DNA of 64,000 nucleotides from Rhodopirellula sp. (GTDB taxonomy: Bacteria > Planctomycetota > Planctomycetia > Pirellulales > Thermoguttaceae). Below are positions 31,870-41,733 of the stretch, piece after piece. A program made the position numbers and the translations under genes. The stretch covers positions 1 to 64,000 of the forward strand of contig JAAYEH010000059.1 in assembly GCA_012728855.1 (NCBI GenBank), given 5' to 3'. Numbering within the stretch: position 1 is the first letter of the stretch; each line of letters starts with the position of its first letter. The notes under the pieces are model-generated. The model ran no database searches. It saw only the letters and a list, made by a program, of their open reading frames with translations, and was not told the DNA's origin.

Positions 31870-33153
31870 CTACAAGGCGCTTCGTAGCGGCCGCACCGCA
31901 GCGGTCGTGCCGGTGAGTTCGTTCAGCAGTCGTTGCCAGTTCTGTGGAGACCCCGGAGTCAACCGCCCCAGCACGCGGCACAGATCGGCGCCCGTTACGG
32001 CGGGCGGGTTTGCCGGCAGTTGATCGAGGTGCAGGAGTGCCAGGACACCTGCCGAGGCGGCATCGAAGGTTTCGTCGGCAATTCCGATCTCGCTCAGTCG
32101 CGCCAACTCCGCCTTCGGCATTCGTATCCCGATCTCCCGCAGCAGCATGCCATTGTGCTGCCCACCCCCGCAGACCAGGACTGGCCCCGAGAGACAACGC
32201 TCCGGCAAGACGCCGCGAATCGTCCGCACGGTGGCCTCGGCAATGAAATGGGCGGCGCTGCAGAGCATGTCCCGCACAGACCAGCCGGCGTCGACGGCCT
32301 GTTCCATGGCGTCATGGAAAAACGCCGTGGCATCCACACCGTAGGGATTCCAACGAGGCAGCGAAGTCGCAAAGTAGGGATTGGAGAGCCAGTGTTCGAC
32401 CAATTCGGCGACTTTGCCTCCCTGGACGCCGAGTCGTCCGCCATGGTCAAACGTGTGCTTGCCGCCGCTCAAACGCCGGGTCAATTGATCCAAGAGCCCT
32501 GTGCCCGGCCCAATGTCGAAGGATACAATCCGCCCGGCTGAACTGGCTCCCATGCCCGCCGGCAGCCACGTCCATCGCGATGTGCGTCCCAGGTCGAGAA
32601 GAATCTGATCGCGCTGAACGCTGCGGAGGAAGAGCCACTGCGGTAGGGCCGTCAGAGGCCCGCCGAGCCCTCCCCTGGTAATATCGCGTGCGGGAAAGGC
32701 GTCGATCACGTTCAGTCCGGTCAGCTCCGCCAGACGCGCCGCGTCGGAAAGCTCCCAATACGTTCGCAGGCCATCCTCATCCGTGTTCCATAGTCCCGGG
32801 TCGAGCACTCCGACCGCCAACACTCGTCCCGCACCCAAGCCCGTTTTGGCCAAAAGATCGGCCAGCAAATCCGCGAGCACCGCAGTTAAGGCTGTCTTGA
32901 CCTTGGCTACCCGCTGAGCAAGGGATCTGTTGTCCACCCCTGGTCCGGTGATGTGATCGAACAGGCCGACAACTTCTTCGGGCACGACAGACGTCACGCC
33001 GCCCGAGATTTTCAGTCGAACGTCCAATCCTCGTCCCACTGCGGCAACGGCGGCGGCCGAGACGCGCCGGCAGTGGGACGAGACGTGGAGGCCAGCCACC
33101 CATCGACGATCGTCGACCGTCGGGGCGGATTCAAATGGGAGGACGGTTGCCAT
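31870..33153 (-). CDS. AnmK-like (anhydro-N-acetylmuramic acid kinase family) protein
   Basis: SFDIGPGTGLLDQL; LVCGGGQHN; D-A-A-R-LAELTG region. Confidence 0.82.
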   Translation of the reverse strand: MATVLPFESAPTVDDRRWVAGLHVSSHCRRVSAAAVAAVGRGLDVRLKISGGVTSVVPEEVVGLFDHITGPGVDNRSLAQRVAKVKTALTAVLADLLADLLAKTGLGAGRVLAVGVLDPGLWNTDEDGLRTYWELSDAARLAELTGLNVIDAFPARDITRGGLGGPLTALPQWLFLRSVQRDQILLDLGRTSRWTWLPAGMGASSAGRIVSFDIGPGTGLLDQLTRRLSGGKHTFDHGGRLGVQGGKVAELVEHWLSNPYFATSLPRWNPYGVDATAFFHDAMEQAVDAGWSVRDMLCSAAHFIAEATVRTIRGVLPERCLSGPVLVCGGGQHNGMLLREIGIRMPKAELARLSEIGIADETFDAASAGVLALLHLDQLPANPPAVTGADLCRVLGRLTPGSPQNWQRLLNELTGTTAAVRPLRSAL

Positions 33154-33262
33154 GAAGAAATCCTTTTCCCTGCGCAGCCGCCAAGGCGCGGTTCATAGGA
33201 GCAAAGCACTCCGGCCGCGGTCCCTCGCGGTCGGAAATCCTAGTCTCTTGCAGCCGTCGCTG

Positions 33263-34009
33263 CTAGGCCACCATCCGCATTTCGCACACCGCGCCGGTCG
33301 CGCCGACGACGAATTCTTCGAAAACCCTTAGGTCCAATGCCGAAGCCGAGGGGGATTCCGGGTGAAACTGCGTACCGAAGGCGAACCAGTCGTCCATCAC
33401 GCTCTCGATCGCTTCGACGATGCCGTCGGGGCAGCGCGCCGTTACGGCGAATCCGGGCGCAACGTCGTCCACCGCCATATGGTGCATGCTATTGACGCGA
33501 ATCTCGCCGTCTCCGTACACCCGTTCCATCAACGAACCGGGGGCAACCTCCAAAGCATGTCGATGGGCTGGATCCATGGCGTCCTGATGGGGAATCGCCT
33601 TGGGCGAGTCTTCGGGAATATGCAGGAAGAGATTCCCTCCTTGGGAGACATTGAGCAGTTGCATTCCCGTCCCGATTCCGTAAACCGGCATGCGACGGTG
33701 CGCGATCCGGCTCATCAGCGCCCGATCAAAATCTTCTCGTCGCGACTCGAGGAGGCGAACCGACGGGTGGAGCATGAATCCATCGCGCCGCGGGTCGAGA
33801 TCGGCGCCGCCGACAAGCACCACGCCATCGAGCAGATCCAAGACGCGATCCAGATCATTCTTGTCGGCCATTGGCGGAATAATAATCGGCACAGCGCCGA
33901 TTCTCACCAGCGAGTCGTAGTATCCGGCGGCCAGATACGTAAACGCGGGCGAATCCTTGCGGGCGGAACGAAAGTCGGCATTCAAGCCAATGAGGGGTTT
34001 CACAGCCAT
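33263..34009 (-). CDS. Class I glutamine amidotransferase-like (peptidase C26 fold), nucleophile missing
   Basis: DGVVLVGGADLDP; MPVYGIGTGMQLLNVSQGG where GICRGxQ is expected; FGTQFHPES. Confidence 0.85.
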   Translation of the reverse strand: MAVKPLIGLNADFRSARKDSPAFTYLAAGYYDSLVRIGAVPIIIPPMADKNDLDRVLDLLDGVVLVGGADLDPRRDGFMLHPSVRLLESRREDFDRALMSRIAHRRMPVYGIGTGMQLLNVSQGGNLFLHIPEDSPKAIPHQDAMDPAHRHALEVAPGSLMERVYGDGEIRVNSMHHMAVDDVAPGFAVTARCPDGIVEAIESVMDDWFAFGTQFHPESPSASALDLRVFEEFVVGATGAVCEMRMVA

Positions 34010-34452
34010 GAGTACTTCTCCTTGGACACGTCCTGTGTCCCTTTGGGGTGAGACTGGAAACGGCGATAAGGCCAGTCGCAGTGGGAAGGAGAAGGGCCAA
34101 ACGAGTGGAGCGCTACAGCAATACGCTCGGCGAGCTGTTACAGCCGGGGGCGAAGCGATCGCTACCCCTACAACCAATCCCTTGGCTTCTCCGACGGATT
34201 ATGGGCCTCCGACAATGCCCGCATCCGGCACGATGTCCTTATCGTTACGTCCTGTAACTCCTGCACACTTGGCGTGTCACCACCATAAGAAATGCAAGTC
34301 AAGGGCGAGTTTACCTGAGGCCCGATACGTGTCAAGCAAAAGTCTATATTTTGGATTTATCGGCTGCCGTTCTACCATATCTTGTGCTGCTAGCATCGCT
34401 GCCAAGTGACTTGCCGTTCGGCGCTGAGGCGACCTGCAGAAGGCGAATTGCC

Positions 34453-34520
34453 AGCAGCCCGCCTGCTCATCCCGGCCGGGGCTGGTCCAAGGCCGGTCGA
34501 CAGTCAGCAGGCGGGCTGCT
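34453..34520. repeat. AGCAGCCCGCCTGCT inverted repeat element
   Basis: Perfect 15-bp arms 34453-34467 / 34506-34520 at 3' end of pyrE. Confidence 0.85.
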
Positions 34521-35115
34521 CGGGCGGTTCGATGTCGAAATCGCGTATGGTGAGCAGGCTCGAGAAGGGAATACCGCGGTCGGAGAAGGTCTTGGCCCCG
34601 CCTTCCATCCGGTCGATGATGGCGATGACTCGGACAACCTCCAGCCCAAACGCCTCGGCTCGCTCGATGGCAGCAATCGACGATCCACCGGTCGTCACCA
34701 CATCTTCCACGATAGCGACCTTTTCGCCGGGTTTGACCGGTCCTTCGATATACTGATTGGTGCCATGTCCCTTCGGCTGGCGACGAACCATGAATCCGGC
34801 AATTGGCATGTCGCGGAGTGCGGACATGGTCACCACCGCCGCGGTAATCGGATCGGCCCCGATCGCCATCCCGCCAATGGCGTCCGGCATACCGTCTTGG
34901 ACCAGCAGATCGAGAATGCCGTCGGCGATCAGGGCGGCGCCGCGGGGATCGAGTGTCACTTGCTTGCCATCGAGGTAGTAGGAGGCTGTCTTGCCGGAAG
35001 TCAACGTAAATGTACCAAAGCGGAGGGCCTTCTGGCGAACCAGTGCGATGAGGGCTTCTTTGTCGTACACGGGCAGGATCCTTGATGACAAAACAACGGA
35101 CGGTGTTTGTCCCAC
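34504..35115 (-). CDS. pyrE: Orotate phosphoribosyltransferase
   Basis: FTLTSGKTASYYLDGK; PRPP motif VAIVEDVVTTGGSS. Confidence 0.94.
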   Translation of the reverse strand: MGQTPSVVLSSRILPVYDKEALIALVRQKALRFGTFTLTSGKTASYYLDGKQVTLDPRGAALIADGILDLLVQDGMPDAIGGMAIGADPITAAVVTMSALRDMPIAGFMVRRQPKGHGTNQYIEGPVKPGEKVAIVEDVVTTGGSSIAAIERAEAFGLEVVRVIAIIDRMEGGAKTFSDRGIPFSSLLTIRDFDIEPPEQPAC

Positions 35116-35307
35116 CTATACCATGCATGCGGCCAATACGGAAGGGCTCCCGGATACTGGCCTTGCGAGATTCCCGAAGTTTCGGATTCGGTGTGGCACT
35201 GCTTGGGATTGAATGGACTCTCCATTTGTGCAGAACGCACCACAATCACAAGCAGTGGGACGCGCCCAACATGAAGCAGGCTGGCTGCCGCGACGGGAAA
35301 CGTCCCT

Positions 35308-36348
35308 TCACAGCTTTTCCGCCATCTCCAGCACGAGGCGCTCGGTTGTTTCCCAACCGATACAGGCGTCGGTGATCGACTGCCCGTAGACCAGTTCCGC
35401 CGCCGGCCTGGGAAAGGGCTGGCTGCCTTCGACGAGATTGCTTTCCAGCATGGCGCCAACGACCGCGTGAGAGCCGGAGGTTCGCTCGGCGACGATCTCT
35501 CGCAGAACGTCCGGTTGCCGGCAAGGATCCTTGCCGCTGTTGCCGTGACTGCAATCGACGAGGACAGACGGATGAAGCCCCGCCTTTTCCAAGAGTCGGA
35601 TCGTCTGGGCCACGTCTTTGGGCGAGCAGTTCGGTCCGTTGTCGCCGCCGCGAAGTACGAGATGGCAATCGGGATTGCCGCGGGTTTCCACCGCCGAGGC
35701 CACGCCGTCGCCGCTGATACCCAGAAACGTCTGGGGCTGGCTGGCGGCTTTGATGGCATGAATTGCCGAAGTGACCGTGCCTTGCGTCCCGTTCTTGAAG
35801 GCCAGCGGCATGGACAGTCCGGAAGCCATTTGCCGGTGGGTCTGCGATTCCGTCGTGCGAGCGCCGATGGCCGACCAGCAGATCAGGTCCGCGATGTACT
35901 GCGGCGTGATGGGGTCTAGTAGTTCCGTGGCGGTAGGAACCCCCATGTCAATCACCGCCAGCAAAAGCCGCCGCGCGATCCGCAAACCTTCGGGGATGTC
36001 GTCGGATCCATCCAGGTGCGGGTCCATGATCAGCCCTTTCCATCCCAGCGATGTGCGGGGCTTTTCGAAATAACACCGCATCACGATAAAGATTTTTTCG
36101 CTCACCTGCTCGATCATACTGCGCAGTCGCGTGGCGTACTCCAAGCCGGCCTGGGTGTCGTGAATCGAACACGGCCCGACGATCAACAACAGCCGCGGGT
36201 CGTTGTGCCGCAGGATATCGCGGATCTGTGATCGGGAGTCGGCAACGAACTCCTCTTGCCGGTCTGTCCGCGGGATCTCGTGCAGCAGAAGCGCCGGGGC
36301 GGGCAGAGGGATGTTCGATGCGATATTCAGATCGGATACTTTTCTCAT
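35308..36348 (-). CDS. 3-deoxy-7-phosphoheptulonate synthase (class I)
   Basis: LLLIVGPCSIHD; MRCYFEKPRTSLGWKGLIMDP; LVDCSHGNSGKD. Confidence 0.95.
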   Translation of the reverse strand: MRKVSDLNIASNIPLPAPALLLHEIPRTDRQEEFVADSRSQIRDILRHNDPRLLLIVGPCSIHDTQAGLEYATRLRSMIEQVSEKIFIVMRCYFEKPRTSLGWKGLIMDPHLDGSDDIPEGLRIARRLLLAVIDMGVPTATELLDPITPQYIADLICWSAIGARTTESQTHRQMASGLSMPLAFKNGTQGTVTSAIHAIKAASQPQTFLGISGDGVASAVETRGNPDCHLVLRGGDNGPNCSPKDVAQTIRLLEKAGLHPSVLVDCSHGNSGKDPCRQPDVLREIVAERTSGSHAVVGAMLESNLVEGSQPFPRPAAELVYGQSITDACIGWETTERLVLEMAEKL

Positions 36349-36635
36349 TCGCGTTCTTCCCCCGTCGCTGGTAACTCGTCGATTTCGGTATCCCTCTATT
36401 ATTACCTCGGCAGGCAAGCAACCCACAAGAGTTCACCGCCGTGGGTGATCGATACTGTCCGGCGCGTCGGTGACTTGCTATCATGCCCGGTGGCTCAAGT
36501 AGATCCCGCTTGCCGAGCGGGATCGTGGGCAGCCAAGCGATTTGCCGGCGCAGAGGTTCTGCTCGGCAAGCAGAGACTACCGGAACCATGCCGCCCGAGC
36601 GAGAACCCGGGATTGGCCCGCAAAGGAGCGTTACC

Positions 36636-37991
36636 ATGCGAAAAGCGAAGGCGGCGTTCGTCGGCTTTGGGGAAGTGAATACGCCTCGCGAGATCATCGA
36701 GAGGAAATGCGCCGAGGCGAGGCGGTTGTTGGAGGAGCAGGGGATCGAGACCATCGCCACCGAGCCGGTCAGCGACGACGCCGAAGGCCGCGACGTCGCC
36801 CGCGCGCAAGCCGAGTTGGCCGGCCGGGAGTTCGACTTCCTGATCGTCTGCCTGGCCGGCTGGATTCCGTCGCACGCGGTCATCGGCGTCGTCGATCCGT
36901 TCCGCCATAAGCCCATGCTCCTCTGGGGCCTTAGCGGTTGGACCGAGGGCGACCGCTTCGTGACCACCGCCGATCAGGCCGGCACGACCGCGCTGCGCAA
37001 GCCGATGGCCGATCTGGGATACCGATTCAAATACGTGGTCAACTACCTCGGCCGGCAACCCGACATGCGACAGATCCTCAGCTTTGCCCATGCCGCCCGC
37101 GCCGAGTCGCTTCTGCGGGGAGCGAGGATCGGCGAGATGGGCTACCGCGACATGCGGCTGTACGCGACGCTCCACGACGGGGTGTCGTTGCGGGCAAAGA
37201 TCGGCCCGGAGGTCGAGGTTTTCGAGATGCTCGAAATGGTTCAGACGATCGAGAAGCTCGACCCTGCGGAAGTTACCCGCCTTGCCGATGCGGTCCGCGG
37301 GCGTTGGCAGTTCGTCAAGCCGCCCAAAGAAGGGACGGTGGAAAACGCGGTGAAACTGTACCTCGCCGTCAGCCGCAAGATCAAGGAGCGAGGCTACCAG
37401 GCGGTCTCGCTCATCGACGTCGACGGCGTCAAGAAACTCCTGGGATTCGCGCCTGCCGGCACGTTCATGCTGTTGCACGAAGAGGACGATGTCTGCACCA
37501 TCCCGGAGAACGACACCCTCGGGGCAGTTACCCAATTGATCACCCGCTATCTGACCGGTCAGGCGGCCGCCTACATGGAGTTCTACGAGTTTCTCGAAAA
37601 CGGCATGTTGATGGGAGTGCCCGACTACGTGCCGACCGAGATCGTCGACGGCCCGGTCACCGTCATGCCGACCGCCTTCGGAGAGTTCGGCGAGGGGCTG
37701 TTGAACGTCTCCAAAGTCAAGACCGGACGCATCACTCTCGCCCGCCTCACGCACACGGGCGACCGCTACGGGATGCACATCGCCACCGGCGAAGCACGCC
37801 GGCCGCGGAAATGGGAAGAAGCCGGCTGGGCGCCGCCCGCCCCGCAGTTGCCGAGCCTGGAGATCACCCTGGACGGGCCCATCGACGAATTCATTCAGAA
37901 GGTGCTCGGGCAGCACTACATTGTATCGTATGGAGATCACCGCGAAGCGATGGTCGACCTTTGCCGATTGCTCGGAGTCGAGATCGTCTGA
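36636..37991 (+). CDS. L-fucose/L-arabinose isomerase-family protein
   Basis: Overall similarity to sugar isomerases; co-directional with FGGY kinase. Confidence 0.8.
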   Translation: MRKAKAAFVGFGEVNTPREIIERKCAEARRLLEEQGIETIATEPVSDDAEGRDVARAQAELAGREFDFLIVCLAGWIPSHAVIGVVDPFRHKPMLLWGLSGWTEGDRFVTTADQAGTTALRKPMADLGYRFKYVVNYLGRQPDMRQILSFAHAARAESLLRGARIGEMGYRDMRLYATLHDGVSLRAKIGPEVEVFEMLEMVQTIEKLDPAEVTRLADAVRGRWQFVKPPKEGTVENAVKLYLAVSRKIKERGYQAVSLIDVDGVKKLLGFAPAGTFMLLHEEDDVCTIPENDTLGAVTQLITRYLTGQAAAYMEFYEFLENGMLMGVPDYVPTEIVDGPVTVMPTAFGEFGEGLLNVSKVKTGRITLARLTHTGDRYGMHIATGEARRPRKWEEAGWAPPAPQLPSLEITLDGPIDEFIQKVLGQHYIVSYGDHREAMVDLCRLLGVEIV

Positions 37992-37994
37992 ACC

Positions 37995-39476
37995 ATGCCC
38001 TATCTCCTCTCCCTCGACGCCGGAACGACCTCGCTCAAAGCCGTGCTCTTCGACACGGAGGGCCGCCAGGTCGCCTCGCATCTGGAAGAATACGAGCTGT
38101 TCAAGCCCTCGCCCGATATCGTCGAATTGGATCCGCAGGTCTACTGGCAGTCGGCCACGGCTTCCATCCGTGCGGTGATCGAGGCCAGTAGGGTCGCTGC
38201 CGGCGACATCGTGGCGATCGGCGTCACCAGCCAGGGGGAAACGCTCACCGTCGTCGACGGCCACGGCGAACCGCTGCGGCCGTCGATCGTCTGGCTGGAT
38301 AATCGCAGTCGCGAGGAGGCCGAAGCGATGGACCGCGAGTTCAGCCCCAACGATGTCTATCGCGTCACCGGCCAGCCCGAAATGATTCCCACCTGGACGG
38401 CGACGCGGATCCTCTGGTTGCGCCGAAACGAGCCGGAAGTGTTCCGGCGGGCGCACAAGTACCTGATGGTGGAAGACTATCTGATCCATCGACTCACCGG
38501 CCGTTACGCCACGGATCGCGCCCTCTGTCCCTCGACGCTTTACTACGATCTGACGACGGGCCAGTGGTGGCCGGAAATGCTGGGGTATCTCGGCATTGAC
38601 GAAGCGCAACTGCCCGCATTGAAGGACTCCGCTGAAATCGCCGGAGAAGTCAGCGAAGAGGCGGCCCGCCAGACCGGTTTGCGGCGGGGCACGGTGGTCA
38701 CCACGGCGCCGATCGACCAGGTTGCCGGGGCCGTGGGCGCCGGCAACCTCGAGCCGGGCGTGATCACCGAGACCACCGGCGCCGCCTTGGCGATTTGCGC
38801 CACGCTCGATGAGCCGGCCTACGATCCTCAGCGCCGCATCGGACTGTACGCACACGCGGTTCGTGGCCGCTACGTCCTTCTGCCGTGGATCCCGACCGCC
38901 GGCATGGTTCTGCGGTGGTTCCGTGATGAATTGGGAGGCGGCATGGATTACAACCGGCTTGCCGAAGAGGCCCGTGCCGTCGCGGCGGGCTCAGACGGAC
39001 TGATTGTCCTGCCGCACCTCAGCGGCGCCGGATCGCCCGAGCCGGATCCGCGGGTGAAAGGGGTCTTCTGGGGGCTGACGCTGGGACATCATCGCGGCCA
39101 TTTCGTGCGGGCGATTATGGAGTCGATCGCCTACGTCCTTCGCAGCAACCTCCTGGCGTTGGAAGACCTGGGAATGGAGATTCGCGAGGTCCGTTCGCTG
39201 GGCGGCGCCGCCCGCAGCGACCTCTGGCTGCAGATCAAGGCCGATGTCTGCCGCAAGGATCTGCTGGTGATGGCCTGCGACGAGGCGGCGTCGCTGGGCG
39301 TGGCCATGCTCGCCTCGGTGGCGGCCGGCGTCCATGCCGATTTGGAGGCGGCCAAGCAAGCGATGGTCGCGGTTCGCACGCGCACCCCCTTTGATCCGTC
39401 GGCCGCGGCCGGGTACGATGCGTGCTATCGGCGTTACGCCGATCTCTATCGGCACATCAAAGGACTATTTGAGTGA
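37995..39476 (+). CDS. FGGY-family carbohydrate kinase (xylulokinase-like)
   Basis: LSLDAGTTSLKAVLFD; VIAIGVTSQGETL; SLGGAARSDLWLQIKADV. Confidence 0.93.
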   Translation: MPYLLSLDAGTTSLKAVLFDTEGRQVASHLEEYELFKPSPDIVELDPQVYWQSATASIRAVIEASRVAAGDIVAIGVTSQGETLTVVDGHGEPLRPSIVWLDNRSREEAEAMDREFSPNDVYRVTGQPEMIPTWTATRILWLRRNEPEVFRRAHKYLMVEDYLIHRLTGRYATDRALCPSTLYYDLTTGQWWPEMLGYLGIDEAQLPALKDSAEIAGEVSEEAARQTGLRRGTVVTTAPIDQVAGAVGAGNLEPGVITETTGAALAICATLDEPAYDPQRRIGLYAHAVRGRYVLLPWIPTAGMVLRWFRDELGGGMDYNRLAEEARAVAAGSDGLIVLPHLSGAGSPEPDPRVKGVFWGLTLGHHRGHFVRAIMESIAYVLRSNLLALEDLGMEIREVRSLGGAARSDLWLQIKADVCRKDLLVMACDEAASLGVAMLASVAAGVHADLEAAKQAMVAVRTRTPFDPSAAAGYDACYRRYADLYRHIKGLFE

Positions 39477-39484
39477 GCACGAGC

Positions 39485-39561
39485 AAGCAGCCCGGCTGCT
39501 ACCATCAGGCCAGACGATGGTGCAACCACCGACGGAAGGCGAACAGCCGGGCTGCTTTTTT
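39485..39561 (+). terminator. Rho-independent-like terminator within an AGCAGCCCGGCTGCT element
   Basis: Arms 39485-39498 / 39544-39557, nested accatc/gatggt, followed by T-tract. Confidence 0.7.
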
Positions 39562-39608
39562 CGCCTGTCGTTTAAGGACCGTATAGATCGTTTTGCAAGG
39601 AGTCTCGT

Positions 39609-40790
39609 ATGAACACGGTGAATGTCGCTCTGATCGGCCAGGGATTCATGGGGCGTTCGCATTCCAACGCCTGGGGGCAGGTGGCGAAGTTCTTCAAGCC
39701 GCCGCTGAAGCCGATAATGCATACGGTTTTCGGCCAACCGGAAGAGAATCCGCGGGTATTTGCCGACAATTGGGGCTGGAAAAACGCATCGACCGATTGG
39801 GAAAGCCTCGTCCGCTCCCCGGACATCGGGCTGGTCGATGTCGTCACGCCCACCTACATGCACGCGCCGGTCGCGATGGCGGCGGTCAAGGCGGGAAAAC
39901 ATTGCGCGTGCGAGAAGCCGGTCGATGCCACCCTCCAAGGCGCCCGTGAGATGGCCGAAGCGGCCAAGGCGGCGGGCGTGAAGACGTTCGTCTGGTACAA
40001 CTACCGTCGCGTCCCGGCCGTGGGGCTGGCCCACCGGTTGGTTCGAGACGGCGCCCTGGGCCAAATCCGGCACGTGCGGGCCACGTACCTGCAGGACTGG
40101 GCGGGCGAATCGACGCCGCTGATGTGGCGATTCACCAAAGAACTGTGCGGCTCCGGGGCCCACGGCGATTTGAACGCGCATATCGTCGACATGACCCGCT
40201 TCGTCACCGGCCAGGAGATCACCGAAGTGGTCGGCGCGGTGGCCGAGACGTTCATCAAACGCCGCAAGCTGTTGCGAGGCGTGGCGGCGGGGCAGATCAC
40301 CGCCGGGCTGCAATCGTCCGACGAGGAAGGAGACGTCACCGTCGACGACACCCTTCTCTTCCTCGCCCGCTTCTCCGGCGGAGCCGTGGCCAGCTTCGAG
40401 GCCGCCCGGCAGGCCACCGGCAATCAGAATCGCAACACCTTTGAAATCAACGGCACGAAGGGGGCGTTGAAGTTCGACTTCGAGCGCATGAACGAGTTGG
40501 AGTTCTACGACGCCACGCGGCCTCGCGCCGTGCAGGGCTGGACGACGATCATGTGTACCCACGGTGGCGACCACCCCTACGTGGCCAACTGGTGGCCCGA
40601 CGCCCACATTATCGGCTACGAGCACGGCTTTACGAACCAGGCTTTCGACGTCCTCAAAGTGATCGCCGGCGAGGAGCCGACGCTGCCGATTCCCGACTTC
40701 GCCGACGCGTATCAGACCCAGCGGGTGCTCGAGGCGGCCATGATCTCGGCTGAGGAAAGGCACGCCGTGAAGATCGCCGATGTGAAGTAG
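39609..40790 (+). CDS. Gfo/Idh/MocA-family oxidoreductase
   Basis: VNVALIGQGFMGRSHSNAW; CEKPVDATLQGAREM. Confidence 0.92.
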   Translation: MNTVNVALIGQGFMGRSHSNAWGQVAKFFKPPLKPIMHTVFGQPEENPRVFADNWGWKNASTDWESLVRSPDIGLVDVVTPTYMHAPVAMAAVKAGKHCACEKPVDATLQGAREMAEAAKAAGVKTFVWYNYRRVPAVGLAHRLVRDGALGQIRHVRATYLQDWAGESTPLMWRFTKELCGSGAHGDLNAHIVDMTRFVTGQEITEVVGAVAETFIKRRKLLRGVAAGQITAGLQSSDEEGDVTVDDTLLFLARFSGGAVASFEAARQATGNQNRNTFEINGTKGALKFDFERMNELEFYDATRPRAVQGWTTIMCTHGGDHPYVANWWPDAHIIGYEHGFTNQAFDVLKVIAGEEPTLPIPDFADAYQTQRVLEAAMISAEERHAVKIADVK

Positions 40791-40800
40791 GACCGTGGCA

Positions 40801-40836
40801 CACCAGCCCGGCTGCTTCCTCGCAGCCGGGCTGGTG
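40801..40836. terminator. Perfect 15-bp hairpin CACCAGCCCGGCTGC-ttcctc-GCAGCCGGGCTGGTG
   Basis: Direct reading; between convergent genes. Confidence 0.7.
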
Positions 40837-40871
40837 GAAGCTTCCCTGGACGCGCCGTGCGAGTTGTCATC

Positions 40872-41576
40872 TCACGATCTTGAGCGGCGTAGCTCCTCGC
40901 GGAGACGGGCCAGTTCCGCTTCGGCGGCACGCCGCGCTTCGGCCTCAGCCTCCCGCCCCGCTTCCGCAACCCGCCTGGCCTCTTCCGAACGTTGCCAGGC
41001 CTCTTCGTCTGTCAGCAGACGTTCGCCGGTGTCCAGGCGACAAAGCACAAGATGCTGGTCTCGCACCTCCAGCCGCATCGCCAGTTGCTCGCTCACCAGC
41101 GATCCCTGCGGATCCGGTGCCACGGGTTCGTACTGCTCACCTGCCGCCCGATAGCCCTGCAGCGGCGGATCGAGGTAGTCCTGCGTCGGATCAAACAGGT
41201 AATACTCGGGCACCCGCAGTTGCCGGTAGAGATCCGGCTTCTTGGTCGCATCGGTCTTCTTGGTTTTCCGCGACGTGACCTCGATGATCACGTCCGGCAC
41301 CTTCCGCTCCACCCACACCTTGTAGACCCGACGGGGATGCGGCTCGATCTGGTTGACCACGAAGACGTCGGGCACAACGAACTTTTTCGGGTTTCCCTGC
41401 TCGTAGTACAAGAGCAGGTTTCCGGAGACGTAGACCTTTCCCCCCGCGTAGAACCGTTGCAGCGAGTGAATCAGGCGGAACATTTCTTCGCGGTGTAGAT
41501 CCGTTTCGCCCGTCGGTTTTCCGTCGGATTCGGGATAGTAGACTGACGTGAAAGGGATGACCGACATGCCTGCCAC
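40872..41576 (-). CDS. Uma2-family (DUF820) endonuclease-fold protein with C-terminal coiled coil
   Basis: PDVFVVNQIEPHPRRVYKVWVERKVPDVIIEVTSRKTKKTDATKKPDLYRQLRVPEYYLFDP. Confidence 0.9.
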   Translation of the reverse strand: MAGMSVIPFTSVYYPESDGKPTGETDLHREEMFRLIHSLQRFYAGGKVYVSGNLLLYYEQGNPKKFVVPDVFVVNQIEPHPRRVYKVWVERKVPDVIIEVTSRKTKKTDATKKPDLYRQLRVPEYYLFDPTQDYLDPPLQGYRAAGEQYEPVAPDPQGSLVSEQLAMRLEVRDQHLVLCRLDTGERLLTDEEAWQRSEEARRVAEAGREAEAEARRAAEAELARLREELRRSRS

Positions 41577-41733
41577 CTCATTGTCGCACGGACCGACGCA
41601 CTGCCCGATCGGCAGAACCGATCCGATCGGCTATCTCTAGTATATCCGGGGAGTAGGGCCTCGCCAACCGCAAGAAGGCAGATTGTATTGAGAAGATCTT
41701 TTCGATCCCGAAGGCAATTTGCGAGCCCGGCAA

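Noticed and set aside
36495-38855. 786-aa minus-strand ORF opposite the isomerase/kinase genes
   Set aside because: Shadow ORF of high-GC coding sequence; low-complexity composition, while the plus strand encodes clear protein families
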